Notes: generated by a model not told the origin, from the sequence alone. Numbered from the stretch's first letter, positions 41,719-50,914 are shown. The stretch is DNA of 64,000 nucleotides from Aristaeella lactis (GCF_018118585.1 NZ_CP069421.1:2108001-2172000); one strand, 5' to 3'. Made by a program: numbers and translations.

Positions 41719-43113
41719 ATGCTGAGTTTTGATTCCACGACTAACCTGCTCATGCAGTCCAAATACCGCTACAGCCTTCAGGATGTGGCGGAACCCAACC
41801 TGTACCGGGAGATCTACGACTACGAACACGTGCCGAAGGTTGCCTTCAACCTCCGTCATGTTCCCATGCAGATGCCTGATGAGATCTGGATGACCGATAC
41901 CACCTTCCGTGACGGCCAGCAGAGCGTCAGCCCCTTCACTCCGGAACAGATCCTGCACCTGTTCAAGCTCATGAGCCGCCTGGGCGGACCCAAGGGCATG
42001 GTGCGCCAGAGCGAGTTCTTCCTTTACACGGAGAACGACCAGAAGGCGCTGCACCTGTGCCAGGACGCCGGCCTTCAGTTCCCGGAGATCACCACCTGGA
42101 TCCGGGCCAATGAAAAAGACTTTGAACTGGTCAAACAGGCCGGTGTCGCCGAAACCGGCGTGCTGGTTTCCTGCAGCGACTATCATATTTTCAATAAAAT
42201 GCACCTGACCCGCCGCCAGGCCATGGATAAATACCTGGGCATCGTCAAATCCGCCCTGGAATACGGCATCCGTCCCCGCTGCCACTTTGAGGATATCACC
42301 CGGGCCGATTTCTACGGTTTCGTGGTTCCCTTCGCCGGCGCCCTGATGGATCTGAGCCGTGAGAGCGGAATCCCGATCAAGATCCGCGCCTGCGATACCA
42401 TGGGCTACGGCGTCAGCTATCCCGGCACCGCGCTGCCCCGCAGCGTACAGGGCATCATCTACGGCCTGCGCCACTACGCGGAAGTGCCTTCCGAGCAGCT
42501 GGAATGGCATGGCCACAATGACTTCTACAAGGTCGTTTCCAATGCCGCCACCGCCTGGCTCCACGGGTGCAGCAGCATCAACTGCAGCCTGCTGGGTATC
42601 GGTGAGCGCACCGGCAACTGCCCGCTGGAAGCCATGGCGATTGAATACCAGAGCCTGCGCGGAGATGACGGCGGCATGGACCTGACCGCCATCACCGAGA
42701 TCGCGGACTATATGGAGCGGGAGATCGGCCTGGAGATCAGCCCGCGGCAGCCCTTCGTCGGCCGCCACTTCAATGTGACCCGCGCCGGTATCCACGCCGA
42801 CGGCATGCTGAAGGACGAGGAGATCTACAACATCTTCGATACCGCGAAGCTGCTGAACCGTCCCGCTTCCGTGGCTGTAGACAGCCGCGGCGGCACCGCT
42901 TCTGTTGCCCACTGGCTGAACAACTACTTCCGCCTGACCGGCGACAACACGATCGACAAGAACGATCCGCTGATCGTGGCTATGCGCGCGAAGGTCGATG
43001 AACTGTATGCCAAGGGCCGCAACACGGTCATGGGCGACGAGGAACTGGAAGTTATGGTTCGCCGCTGCGACCAGGACCGTTACGAAAAACTGCTGTTCCA
43101 CAAGAGTAAGTAA
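41719..43113 (+). CDS. HMGL-like acyltransferase, probably Re-citrate synthase
   Basis: 464 residues. DTTFRDGQQ (60-68), EITTWIRA, CHFEDITRAD, EWHGHNDFYKV and GIGERTGNCPLEAM are the Claisen-condensing DRE-TIM barrel motifs shared by isopropylmalate, homocitrate and Re-citrate synthases. The N-terminus and FRDGQQSVSPFTPEQI...GGPKGMVRQSEFFLYT resemble the Clostridium kluyveri-type Re-citrate synthase more than LeuA, and the LeuA allosteric domain is absent. It would condense acetyl-CoA with oxaloacetate for glutamate synthesis. Homocitrate synthase is the alternative. GGAG nine bases upstream fixes the ATG 41719. Confidence 0.8.
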   Translation: MLSFDSTTNLLMQSKYRYSLQDVAEPNLYREIYDYEHVPKVAFNLRHVPMQMPDEIWMTDTTFRDGQQSVSPFTPEQILHLFKLMSRLGGPKGMVRQSEFFLYTENDQKALHLCQDAGLQFPEITTWIRANEKDFELVKQAGVAETGVLVSCSDYHIFNKMHLTRRQAMDKYLGIVKSALEYGIRPRCHFEDITRADFYGFVVPFAGALMDLSRESGIPIKIRACDTMGYGVSYPGTALPRSVQGIIYGLRHYAEVPSEQLEWHGHNDFYKVVSNAATAWLHGCSSINCSLLGIGERTGNCPLEAMAIEYQSLRGDDGGMDLTAITEIADYMEREIGLEISPRQPFVGRHFNVTRAGIHADGMLKDEEIYNIFDTAKLLNRPASVAVDSRGGTASVAHWLNNYFRLTGDNTIDKNDPLIVAMRAKVDELYAKGRNTVMGDEELEVMVRRCDQDRYEKLLFHKSK

Positions 43114-43116
43114 GGC

Positions 43117-43149
43117 AAAAAGCCCGGAAATAATTCCGGGCTTTTTTTC
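43117..43149 (+). terminator. Terminator of the citrate-synthase-like gene
   Basis: AAGCCCGGAA/TTCCGGGCTT stem and a run of Ts. Confidence 0.9.
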
Positions 43150-43181
43150 AATGAAATATTAAACTTCGTCCAATGTGATAT

Positions 43182-43625
43182 TTAGTTTCCCCTTTTCTCC
43201 AGTTCCAGGTTGATCCTCTGTGCCAGCTTCTTCTGCCGGCTGTACGATAACCCCCAGATGATAAAGGCAGTCACAAGCATAAGAAGAACTGCCAGTGCCG
43301 AACGAAGCAGGCCTTTATCTGTCGGGATCATGCCGGTAAGCAGCCCGATTCCCGCCATAATGATGCATCCGGTCACCAGGTAAACCGCAGTCTGCACGGA
43401 CTGGCTCAGCTTCGGATTGGTGAAAATGACAGAAGCAAGGCCGAAACCGAGTCCGATTCCCAAAGCGCCGAGGGCCTGTTTGGTAACATAATAACCGGAA
43501 GAGGACCAGGCGCCCTCCGCATTAAGATCGTTGATCAGGAAGCTGAGTAAAAACAGGAACGAAGCAATAGCCACTGTCGTTTTGGTGTTTTTGATCACAA
43601 ATGCTTTACGTTCTTTATTATTCAT
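43182..43625 (-). CDS. DUF3021-family membrane protein
   Basis: 147 residues, four membrane helices, GGAGGATAGAAC before the ATG. 12 bp after a LytTR regulator gene; this LytTR/DUF3021 pairing is widespread in Firmicutes, the membrane protein thought to modulate the regulator. No other partner nearby. Confidence 0.85.
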   Translation of the reverse strand: MNNKERKAFVIKNTKTTVAIASFLFLLSFLINDLNAEGAWSSSGYYVTKQALGALGIGLGFGLASVIFTNPKLSQSVQTAVYLVTGCIIMAGIGLLTGMIPTDKGLLRSALAVLLMLVTAFIIWGLSYSRQKKLAQRINLELEKRGN

Positions 43626-43637
43626 TGTTCTATCCTC

Positions 43638-44072
43638 CTATAATCCCAGATAGTTTTTAAGACCGGGCAGGTACTTCCGGGAAACGTAATCCGAAAGCCC
43701 GTTCTTCATCTTCAGCAGTAAGCTTCCTCCAAACCCGGCTTCCACGCTCTCCGCGAAGGAAAGGTTGACAGCGCAGGACTTGGATATCTGCATGAAGCTG
43801 CCTCCCGTCTGCTCCAGCACTTCATACAGGCGTTTCCGCGTACTGAATGCTTCCTTTTGCGTATAGAGCTTTGTTTCTCCGTCCTCAACCCGGACCATGC
43901 AGATCTCCTGTCCGGTAAGCAGGAACGTACGGCCGTTACGCTCCGCCAGCACAGGGGTGTCCTTTGCCTGCAGCACATCCAGGGCCCGCTGGATTTCCGA
44001 TGTTAACTGATCCGTATAAATGACCGCCCGCGGAGGTTTGTTCTCCGGCGATACTTCAATCTTGACCTGCAT
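43638..44072 (-). CDS. LytTR-domain DNA-binding regulator
   Basis: 144 residues. C-terminal LytTR domain: REGKTKLYTQKEAF-like strand (EDGETKLYTQKEAFSTRKRL), FMQISKSCAVNLSFAES (the 'f.ri.ks.lVNl' motif) and LKNGLSDYVSRKYLPGLKNYLG. Short N-terminus without receiver domain, as in the DUF3021-linked type. GGGAGATCTC before the ATG. Confidence 0.9.
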   Translation of the reverse strand: MQVKIEVSPENKPPRAVIYTDQLTSEIQRALDVLQAKDTPVLAERNGRTFLLTGQEICMVRVEDGETKLYTQKEAFSTRKRLYEVLEQTGGSFMQISKSCAVNLSFAESVEAGFGGSLLLKMKNGLSDYVSRKYLPGLKNYLGL

Positions 44073-44228
44073 TAAGAGATCTCCCTTCCTGTTGAGTGCG
44101 CATCAACTAAGTACAGGCATAGTATAAACAAAGAACCATATTCTGTCAGCAGTTTTGAGCCAAGAGGCAGATTTTGGCAGGTAAGATGCAGAAACTGATC
44201 CTCAAAAGCGGCGAATGGATCTTTTCAT

Positions 44229-44256
44229 TGTACATTATCGTTGATTTATTTATAAT
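44229..44256 (+). promoter_or_regulatory. Promoter of murG
   Basis: TTGTAC, 16-base spacer, TATAAT. Confidence 0.55.
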
Positions 44257-44321
44257 AGAACGTGTTCATATGATATCATTTGTGGACTGTGAATCCTGTC
44301 ACTGGATATTGAGGTGTTGTT

Positions 44322-45389
44322 TTGAAGAAGATTGTATTGACCGGCGGCGGTACCCTGGGGCACGTTACGCCTCACCTGGCGCTGATTCCCAGGCTGAAGG
44401 AAGCCGGATATGAAATCCACTATATCGGTACGGAAAACGGCATGGAAGCGCCGAAGATGCGCGCCGTGGAAGGAGTCACCTATCACGCGGTAAAGAGCGG
44501 CAAGCTCCGCCGTTATCACGACTGGAAGAACTTCACCGATCCCTTCCGGGTGATCGCCGGTGCGTTCCAGTCCGCCCGCCTGATGGGCAAAATCCGTCCG
44601 GATGTGGTGTTCTCCAAAGGCGGGTTCGTTGCTGTGCCCGTTGTCTTCGGTGCCTGGCTGCACCGCATCCCCGTGCTCTGCCATGAGAGCGACCTGACCC
44701 CCGGCCTGGCCAACAAGCTTTGCAAGCCCTTCGCCACCCGCTTTGCCACCACCTTCCCGGAATGCGCTGAAGCACTGGGAAAAAAGGCGGAAATGACCGG
44801 TACGCCCCTGCGTCCCGAACTGTTCCGCGGCAGCAGGGAAAAGGGGCTGGAACTGCTGGGCTTTAACGGGCAGAAACCCGTCCTGCTGATGATGGGTGGT
44901 TCCTCCGGCGCCCAGAGCGTAAACTTCTGCCTGCGGCAGGCACTGCCCCGGCTGACCGCTGATTTCGATGTGGCCCATATCTGCGGAAAGGGCAACCTGG
45001 ATACGGAGCTGGAAGGAACAGCCGGATATAAACAGATTGAATTCCTGGATGCGGATCTTCCGGATGTGCTGGCCTGCACGGACCTCGTCCTCAGCCGCGC
45101 CGGCGCCAACGCCCTGTGTGAATTCCAGGCCCTCGGCCGTCCCATGCTGCTGATCCCCTATCCAAAGGGAGCCAGCCGCGGCGACCAGATCCTGAACGCA
45201 AAAAGCCTGGAAAAACGCGGCCTCTGCCGAGTGCTGCTCCAGGAAAACATGACGCCTGATTCCATGGTAAAGGCCATCGGTGAAACCTGGGCAGACCGGG
45301 AGAAACTGACCGCCGCACTGAAGGACGCTCCGCCTGCAGATGGCACAAACCGTGTTCTTGAGATGATTGAAGAAATCAGGAAGAAGTAA
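44322..45389 (+). CDS. murG: UDP-GlcNAc:undecaprenyl-PP-MurNAc-pentapeptide GlcNAc-transferase
   Basis: 355 residues, TTG start with GAGGTG upstream. TGGGTLGHVTPHLAL (GGxxGH), FSKGGFVAVP, HESDLTPGLANK, GGSSGAQSVN and SRAGANALCE are MurG signatures. It makes lipid II on the inner membrane face. It stands outside a mur cluster, as in some Clostridia. A diverged second copy of its last 17 codons lies 210 bp downstream beyond a GC-rich element. Confidence 0.95.
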   Translation: MKKIVLTGGGTLGHVTPHLALIPRLKEAGYEIHYIGTENGMEAPKMRAVEGVTYHAVKSGKLRRYHDWKNFTDPFRVIAGAFQSARLMGKIRPDVVFSKGGFVAVPVVFGAWLHRIPVLCHESDLTPGLANKLCKPFATRFATTFPECAEALGKKAEMTGTPLRPELFRGSREKGLELLGFNGQKPVLLMMGGSSGAQSVNFCLRQALPRLTADFDVAHICGKGNLDTELEGTAGYKQIEFLDADLPDVLACTDLVLSRAGANALCEFQALGRPMLLIPYPKGASRGDQILNAKSLEKRGLCRVLLQENMTPDSMVKAIGETWADREKLTAALKDAPPADGTNRVLEMIEEIRKK

Positions 45390-45411
45390 CCCCCGCATCT
45401 GCAGTCGTCGC

Positions 45412-45600
45412 TTGCCCCGCAATCTCAGTCAGCGCAGCGGGCATTGCTGACGCTTCAACCCGCTGCTTGCTTCGGTAAGGAAACGCACACGCACCGCGGG
45501 CGGAATTCCCGCCTCGCGCACCGCGCGCGACAGGACTCCGGGTCACTTCCGCTTTCAGCGGACAGCCCACTGGGCTGCCGTTTTCCTCGCTCCCCACCCG
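45412..45600. repeat. GC-rich element, copy A (about 190 bp)
   Basis: From CCGCAATCTCAGTCAGCGCA through CTTGCTTCGGTAAGG, CACCGCGGGCGG, CTCGCGCACCGCGC and GACAGGACTCCGGGTC to TTCCTCGCTCCC. The same order of blocks, at roughly 75-80% identity by eye, recurs at 52728-52915; a shorter relative lies at 53206-53260. Confidence 0.75.
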
Positions 45601-45650
45601 CAAACGGAACACAGCGCGTGCTTGAGCTCATTGAAGAAGTACATAATTAA
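45600..45650 (+). pseudogene. Duplicated murG 3' end
   Basis: In frame PANGTQRVLELIEEVHN and a stop, against PADGTNRVLEMIEEIRKK at the end of murG. DNA is clearly diverged (about 70% by eye). It has no start of its own and sits on the far side of the GC-rich element. Confidence 0.7.
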
Positions 45651-45679
45651 GTTTAAAAAGGCTGGAAACAGCCTTTTTT

Positions 45680-46242
45680 TCAATTCATAATTCATATTTT
45701 ATATGGTTGAATCCATTCTGCCGCATAGTTGAGACGGAGCAGCATTACCGTGTCATCCTGAGCAAGGCCGCAGGCCGAGTCGAAGGATCTCCCACGGATT
45801 CAGATTGTTACCCGCCGCTTTTGCGGGCCACGGGGACGGTCCCACCGTCCCCGTGGCATCGCACTTGGTATGTCTTCTGCGGAAGACCATATATCATTCT
45901 GCATTCTGCATTCTGCATTGTTTCATGTAAATTCTGAAATCAGAATTCACATGAAACAAATCCCCCTCCATTTACGTCTTTTATGGTGGACAGCGGCTGT
46001 TTTTGTCCCTCAAAGCAGCGAAAAGTTACATGTTATTGCTCTAATTTTGCAAAAACGGATACATGTAACAGTCTTTTAAGAATTGCGAAACAGAGGGGAA
46101 ACAATCGCCATTGACATAGATATGTTCGGTCGATATATTACAAATAACAAAAGAAGTCATCGGTCGTGCTTCAATAATTGCTGTTTTACGGGCACGGCCT
46201 CCGGGCGGATCATCCCGCCGTCATAAAAGGAGTGATTATCAG
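45680..46242. repeat. Repeat-filled intergenic region upstream of the SH3 gene
   Basis: Holds TTCATAATTCATATT (45681), a GTCATCCTGAGCAAGGCC...GTCGAAGGATCTC element (45752-45792), a 14-bp hairpin CCACGGGGACGGT/ACCGTCCCCGTGG (45827-45857), CATTCTGCATTCTGCATT (45895-45918), an 18-bp hairpin (45920-45937 with 45940-45957) and GTTACATGT/ACATGTAAC arms at 46025 and 46061. No gene is supported here. Confidence 0.7.
46111..46139 (+). promoter_or_regulatory. Promoter of the SH3 gene
   Basis: TTGACA, 17-base spacer, TATATT; leaves a leader of about 97 nt with a GGCGG/CCGCC hairpin just before the ribosome site. Confidence 0.7.
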
Positions 46243-46839
46243 ATGAAATCGACAGGAAGGAAACGCATCCTCTGTCTTTTACTCTGCCTGGCAGTCCTGA
46301 TGCCCTGTGCATCCGCCCTGTCAGAGACCACGAAGGTCACAGGCTACCTGCTTCGCCTCCGCGATGAGGCGTCCACAGACGGCGAGGTGATCGACGCCTT
46401 CCCCCGCGGCACCACGGTCAAAATCCTGAAAAAGGGTGATACCTGGACCAAGGTCCGTGTGGACGGAAAAGAAGGCTACATGATGACCTGTTACCTCGCT
46501 TACAGCAAAGATACGCCGGAGGAAGAAAAGAGCGGGGTGACCGGCAAGAACTCCTCCTCAAAGTCTTCTTCTAACTCCTCTTCCAATACTTCTTCTAAGT
46601 CTTCTTCCTCCTCCAAAGCTGATAAAAAGGAGAAGACTTCCTCCGGCTCTACTATGTATATTATGAAGGGCGTCAAGCTGAACATGAGGGAAAAAGCGGA
46701 CGGCGACTCTGATGTCATAACAAGCTTCCGGGGCGGCACCAAGGTTACTGTGCTGAAGAAGGGCAAGTACTGGAGCAAGGTCGAGATCAAGGGCTATGAA
46801 GGCTATGTCGCCACGGAATACCTGACAGACGAAAAATAA
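46243..46839 (+). CDS. Secreted protein with two bacterial SH3 domains
   Basis: 198 residues; AAAGGAGTG upstream; signal peptide ending SALSE. Two SH3b domains (LLRLRDEASTDGEVIDAFPRG; VKLNMREKADGDSDVITSFRG) joined by a Ser/Lys linker of about 40 residues. SH3b domains bind the peptidoglycan peptide; there is no enzymatic domain, so it may be an adaptor or wall sensor. Confidence 0.85.
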   Translation: MKSTGRKRILCLLLCLAVLMPCASALSETTKVTGYLLRLRDEASTDGEVIDAFPRGTTVKILKKGDTWTKVRVDGKEGYMMTCYLAYSKDTPEEEKSGVTGKNSSSKSSSNSSSNTSSKSSSSSKADKKEKTSSGSTMYIMKGVKLNMREKADGDSDVITSFRGGTKVTVLKKGKYWSKVEIKGYEGYVATEYLTDEK

Positions 46840-46855
46840 TATGGTTCCTGAACAA

Positions 46856-46894
46856 AACAGCGTTTCGGTTTAAAACCGAAACGCTGTTCTTGTT
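46856..46894 (+). terminator. Terminator of the SH3 gene
   Basis: 15-16 bp stem AACAGCGTTTCGGTTT/AAACCGAAACGCTGTT followed by CTTGTTCTT. Confidence 0.88.
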
Positions 46895-46904
46895 CTTAGT
46901 TTCT

Positions 46905-47125
46905 GGTTGAATCCATATTCCGTAAAAGATCTCTCCATGCGGCCTGCGGCCTTAGTCGAGATGACACCATAGAGCCACTGGATATCCCTCCTGTTCAACC
47001 ATATATAATTCTGAATTGTTGAGCAGTTGTCCAAATCTATGATTTGGGTAACAACTGCCATGCTACAGTCGTCAAAGGCGCAAAGTGGCTTTGGTAACGG
47101 CGATCGCAGAATTCTTAATTCTGAA
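46905..47125. repeat. Inverted GTCATCTCGACTAAGGCC element and TTAATTCTGAATT strings
   Basis: 46916-46965 is the GTCAT...GAGATC repeat in reverse orientation; AATTCTGAATT strings flank 47010 and 47110. A short AGCAGTTGTCC/GGGTAACAACTGC inverted pair lies around 47021-47060. Confidence 0.6.
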
Positions 47126-48652
47126 TTATTTAATTGTTCTTATCCGCTCCATGATCCTGTCAGACAGGAACTGCTTGAAGGGTGTCAGCGGCTCCGTGGA
47201 AGGAGCAGCGCCGTCCGGGAGGAACTTCATGGTGCAGGGCGCCTCCCCGCTCCAGGGCTCCCAGCGGGGCAGCGTCAGGCCGCAGAGATCCTCGCCGTTC
47301 GGATCACCGGTTTTGATAAAGTTGCAGAAGTAGTCGCACATCTGCCGGGCCAGGTCGTAATGCCGGCCGGTGAAAGGCCTCCAGCACTTGGCCAGGGTTT
47401 CAAACCAGAACCACAGGTCGGAAGAATGGAACGTGCCGGGATTGTCCCATCCGGGCATGTCCGGATCAAACAGGTAGCAGTAGCCCTTCCTGCCGGCCTT
47501 CGCGGTTTCTGTCAGAACACCCTTCACCGTACACTCGATGCCGCTGGCCGGCGCGTAGCCCTGGCCGGATACAGCCGCCCGGGTTTCCGGGAAGGCCATG
47601 AATTCATCCGCCTTGTCCCCGAAGAGTTTCACAGCCGCTTCCTTCAGTTTGACTTCGTTTTTCACTTCGATACTGTTCAGGAACTCGTCGGACGTGTTGC
47701 CCGCCATCATGACGGCATCCACGCATTCTCCCCGGGTATACAGGGCAATGGGATCCCCGACGCAGAACTTATCATCCTGCACGGTAAAGAAAGGCTGATG
47801 GCCTTCCATATATTTCTCATAGCTGCGCTGCAGGGTCACCGCGTCCATGGCACGGGCTTCCTCCAGGGTCTTCACACCCAGGAACTCAAAGAAGTCCAGG
47901 CCCTTCTTTTCCGCCTGCTTCAGCAGTTCCGGACGGCCCACCTCCCGGCGAAGATAGGGGTCAAAGATCATAGCGCTCATCACCACCGCGCCGGAGAACA
48001 GGCCTTCATTGGCCTTGCAGGCCAGCTGGGACATAACGCTTCCGCCGCCGGCGGACTGTCCGGCAATGGTCACCTTCTTCGGATCGCCGCCGAAGGCCGC
48101 GATATTCCGCTGCACCCAGCGAAGTCCCGCCTGCTGGTCCAGGTTACCGAAATTGGCCGGAGCGTCCTGCTGTTCCCGGCTGATCTGCGGATGGGTCAGG
48201 AAACCCAGGGCGCCGACCCGGTAATTGACCGTGACCACCACGATCCCGCGCCGCGCGATGCGTTCCCCGTCAAACTCCATTTCCGCCGGATAACCGCACT
48301 GGAGGCCGCCGCCGAAGAACCAGACCAGCACGGGCATCTTCTCTCCGGGCTCTTTTGCCTTTGTCCAGACGTTAAGGTAGAGGCAGTCTTCTCCCATCGG
48401 GATTTCCGGATCCACATGCCACTCCCGGCAGTAGATATCATCTCCCAGGCCCGGGATCCACTGCATGGAGATCGGCGCAAAGCGGGAGCAGTCCCGCACG
48501 CCCGCCCAGTTCTCACAGGGCTGTGGTGCCCGCCAGCGGTTTTTTCCCGTGGGCGGCGCGGCAAAGGGAATTCCCTTGAAGGCTGTAATACGCGGATCCG
48601 CCGCTTCAATGCCCCGCACAACACCGTTTTCGGTTCTTACCTGACGCAACAT
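47126..48652 (-). CDS. Carboxylesterase (PnbA/type B family)
   Basis: 508 residues; ATG 48652 with GGGAGG seven bases upstream. GEDCLYLNVW, the oxyanion region FGGGLQCG, VNYRVGALGFL, the nucleophile motif AGQSAGGGSV, and NTSDEF define a type B carboxylesterase. No signal peptide, so cytoplasmic. Last gene of the carbohydrate locus; could remove acetyl or aryl esters from imported oligosaccharides. Confidence 0.9.
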   Translation of the reverse strand: MLRQVRTENGVVRGIEAADPRITAFKGIPFAAPPTGKNRWRAPQPCENWAGVRDCSRFAPISMQWIPGLGDDIYCREWHVDPEIPMGEDCLYLNVWTKAKEPGEKMPVLVWFFGGGLQCGYPAEMEFDGERIARRGIVVVTVNYRVGALGFLTHPQISREQQDAPANFGNLDQQAGLRWVQRNIAAFGGDPKKVTIAGQSAGGGSVMSQLACKANEGLFSGAVVMSAMIFDPYLRREVGRPELLKQAEKKGLDFFEFLGVKTLEEARAMDAVTLQRSYEKYMEGHQPFFTVQDDKFCVGDPIALYTRGECVDAVMMAGNTSDEFLNSIEVKNEVKLKEAAVKLFGDKADEFMAFPETRAAVSGQGYAPASGIECTVKGVLTETAKAGRKGYCYLFDPDMPGWDNPGTFHSSDLWFWFETLAKCWRPFTGRHYDLARQMCDYFCNFIKTGDPNGEDLCGLTLPRWEPWSGEAPCTMKFLPDGAAPSTEPLTPFKQFLSDRIMERIRTIK

Positions 48653-48669
48653 AACAAAACCTCCCGGTT

Positions 48670-48868
48670 TTTCAATGCACAATGCATAATGCATAATGAT
48701 ATAGTGTTTTCTCCAGCCTGAAACAACTGCAGGCTGTAAGTAACCATCACATTCCGCGTATGCGGAATATTTCACATTGAACGGCTTGCCGTTCAATATT
48801 TCACACTTCCGCTTAAAATGTCATCCTGAACAAACGGTGCACAGAGAGCGCAGTTGAAGGATCTCCAT
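48670..48868. repeat. AT-rich string, tandem hairpins with TATTTCACA linker, GTCATCC element
   Basis: AATGCACAATGCATAATGCA (48676), then hairpins 48752-48767 and 48777-48796, each followed by TATTTCACA (48768, 48797), then GTCATCCTGAACAAAC...GAAGGATCTCC (48820-48866). The hairpin type recurs at 60041 and 61942. Confidence 0.75.
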
Positions 48869-48869
48869 T

Positions 48870-50789
48870 TCATTTTGCCGGTGCAACACACCAGCAGCCC
48901 CACGGTCCCGGCAAAACCCGTTCTTCCTGCTCCCACGGCAGATCTTTATCCGCCTGCACCGGCTTGACCTTTTCCGGATCCAGGATCATATGCAGTCTCT
49001 TCAGATCCCTGCCGAACGCGAAGGGTGCTTTTTCCGCGAAGCTGAAGACCGTTTCTCCCGTTTCCTCGTCCAGGTCGATATCGAACCAGGCGTTCTGCCC
49101 TTCTTTGTCAAAGCCGAAGAACTCCTGCCAGGACTTGAGATCCAGGCAGTTTTCCGGTTCCGGATACATCACCCGCAGGTAGCCGCCCTGCATTTTCACA
49201 TACAGGTTGCCCTCCGCCTCGTTGTCCTTTGTCGGGAAATCAATGGCCGCCTCCCCGCAGTCGTAGAAGATGTTGTTCCGGATCTTCGCGTCCCGGGAAG
49301 TGCCGCCCCGCAGCATTCCGTGCATGCGGAAGGGCACAGGTTTAAGATAGTATCCGCTGTGGCGGCAGCAGCCGATGAGGTTATGGGACACATGGAGCCG
49401 GTCCGTTCCCTCCCCGTAGACACCGTAGCCGTTCACCGCTTCGTTCTCCTGGAGCTTATACCATCCGGAGGAGCCGGGCTCAGCCGGCACCTTTGCCGGA
49501 TCAAACCGGCCCTCCACATTCCAGATGATATTGTGATCGATCAGGTTGATCCCTTCCCGGGTGCACTCGATAAAGATTGCTTCCCGCTGCTCAATGCCGT
49601 TCAGGAACAGGTTGCCTGTGATCCGGTTGTTCTCATTGCCGCAGTCCAGCCAGAGGTGATCCGCCCGGAAAGTATTCCGGAAAACATTGTTCCGGATCAG
49701 GCCGTTCACGCTGTTATGCAGCTTGATGGCTCCGGCCTCCCAGCTCAGCTCCATCTTCTGCCAGCCGGTTCCCTCAATGGTGTTGCCTTCTATCAGCATC
49801 CGTTCCGCGAACATCCCGGCAATGCCGCAGACGCCGGCGTCCTGGATGGTGCAGTTCCGGATCACGCTGTATCCGATGATCTCGTCCGGCCGGTGGGTAT
49901 GATGCCAGCATTCATTGCCAATATCGATCGCCACGCCGTTTGTCCAGTATACCGTGCATCCTTCGATGATCCAGTGATGTCCCCGGTACGCGGAGATGGC
50001 TCCGCGCTGCGGCACCGGCGCGCCGGTGGCCGCATGCTCACAGACCAGGTCCTTCACCCGGATGTAGTTCAGGAAAGGTTTGTCCGGCGCAAAGCACTGC
50101 TCCCGCACGGTCACCTCGATCCGGTGATCCTTCGGGTTCTCGTCATACGCCAGGCGGAAGTGGACTTTCTGGCCGTTCGCCTCCACCCAGTAGGTATTGT
50201 CTTCCTGCGCCATCCCACCGTAAAGCGGTACCTGCTTCAGCGGCTTGCCGTCGCAGAAAACGCAGCCCCGCCGGTTCAGGTAGGTGGTCATGTCCGTTTT
50301 GTCATACTCGATGAACAGCCGGTCATGCAGGATGTTCACCGCGCAGAAGGGATTGTAGCCCCGGAACAGGTCCGGATCCAGGTCATATTCCCAGACACGA
50401 ACGTTCTCCGGCTGCTCTGCTCCCCAGCCCCGGTTCAGCATCCAGCCCTCGCTGGGGATAAAGTCTTTCACTTCCTCCGAGGCGCTGATGACCACGTCAC
50501 CGTCGCCAAAGGCTTCATAGGAGATCATATGCCGGGGATCCGTGCCGCCCATGGCAGGCTTCACGCATTCCCGGTAAAGCCCGGCGTGGATCCGCACCCG
50601 GGTACCCGGCGTTGCTTCCGACGCTGCCCGGCCAATAGTCCGGAACGGCCTGGCCTCACTGCCGTCATTATCATCCGAGGCGGCAGGATCCGAGGAACTG
50701 ACAAACAGTTCCCTTTCCCATACAGGTTCGGTTTCCCAGAATTCAAAGGTGCTGCCATCCGGCAGAAGGGCGGAATAATCCTTTTCCAT
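48870..50789 (-). CDS. Right-handed beta-helix (pectate-lyase-fold) protein
   Basis: 639 residues; no signal peptide. After DDNDGSEARPFRTIGRAASEA (the DUF1565-type start) come many NNxI/GNxI repeats (IRNCTIQDAG, IEGNTIEGTG, IRNNVFRNT, ITGNLFLNG, IRNNIFYDCG) of a parallel beta-helix. Likely a cytoplasmic polysaccharide lyase or glycosidase acting on imported oligosaccharide; catalytic residues are not assignable. Between the solute-binding gene and carboxylesterase in one direction. Confidence 0.82.
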   Translation of the reverse strand: MEKDYSALLPDGSTFEFWETEPVWERELFVSSSDPAASDDNDGSEARPFRTIGRAASEATPGTRVRIHAGLYRECVKPAMGGTDPRHMISYEAFGDGDVVISASEEVKDFIPSEGWMLNRGWGAEQPENVRVWEYDLDPDLFRGYNPFCAVNILHDRLFIEYDKTDMTTYLNRRGCVFCDGKPLKQVPLYGGMAQEDNTYWVEANGQKVHFRLAYDENPKDHRIEVTVREQCFAPDKPFLNYIRVKDLVCEHAATGAPVPQRGAISAYRGHHWIIEGCTVYWTNGVAIDIGNECWHHTHRPDEIIGYSVIRNCTIQDAGVCGIAGMFAERMLIEGNTIEGTGWQKMELSWEAGAIKLHNSVNGLIRNNVFRNTFRADHLWLDCGNENNRITGNLFLNGIEQREAIFIECTREGINLIDHNIIWNVEGRFDPAKVPAEPGSSGWYKLQENEAVNGYGVYGEGTDRLHVSHNLIGCCRHSGYYLKPVPFRMHGMLRGGTSRDAKIRNNIFYDCGEAAIDFPTKDNEAEGNLYVKMQGGYLRVMYPEPENCLDLKSWQEFFGFDKEGQNAWFDIDLDEETGETVFSFAEKAPFAFGRDLKRLHMILDPEKVKPVQADKDLPWEQEERVLPGPWGCWCVAPAK

Positions 50790-50914
50790 CTTTGTTCTCC
50801 TTGATTGTTCTGTAATTCTGTTTCGCCATATGTACTATAGCATGAAGAGGATTATTCCACCTTCCTGTTTTTTGTTGTCCGCTTCCCGTTTTTTGACTTT
50901 CTCTGGAATGAATT

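Noticed and set aside
45870-46079. 69-codon open frame with a possible start at 45870
   Set aside because: Composed of repeat strings and hairpins; no ribosome site or homology pattern.
48990-50804. 604-codon plus-strand open frame
   Set aside because: Antisense shadow of the beta-helix gene; composition and lack of motifs show it is not coding.
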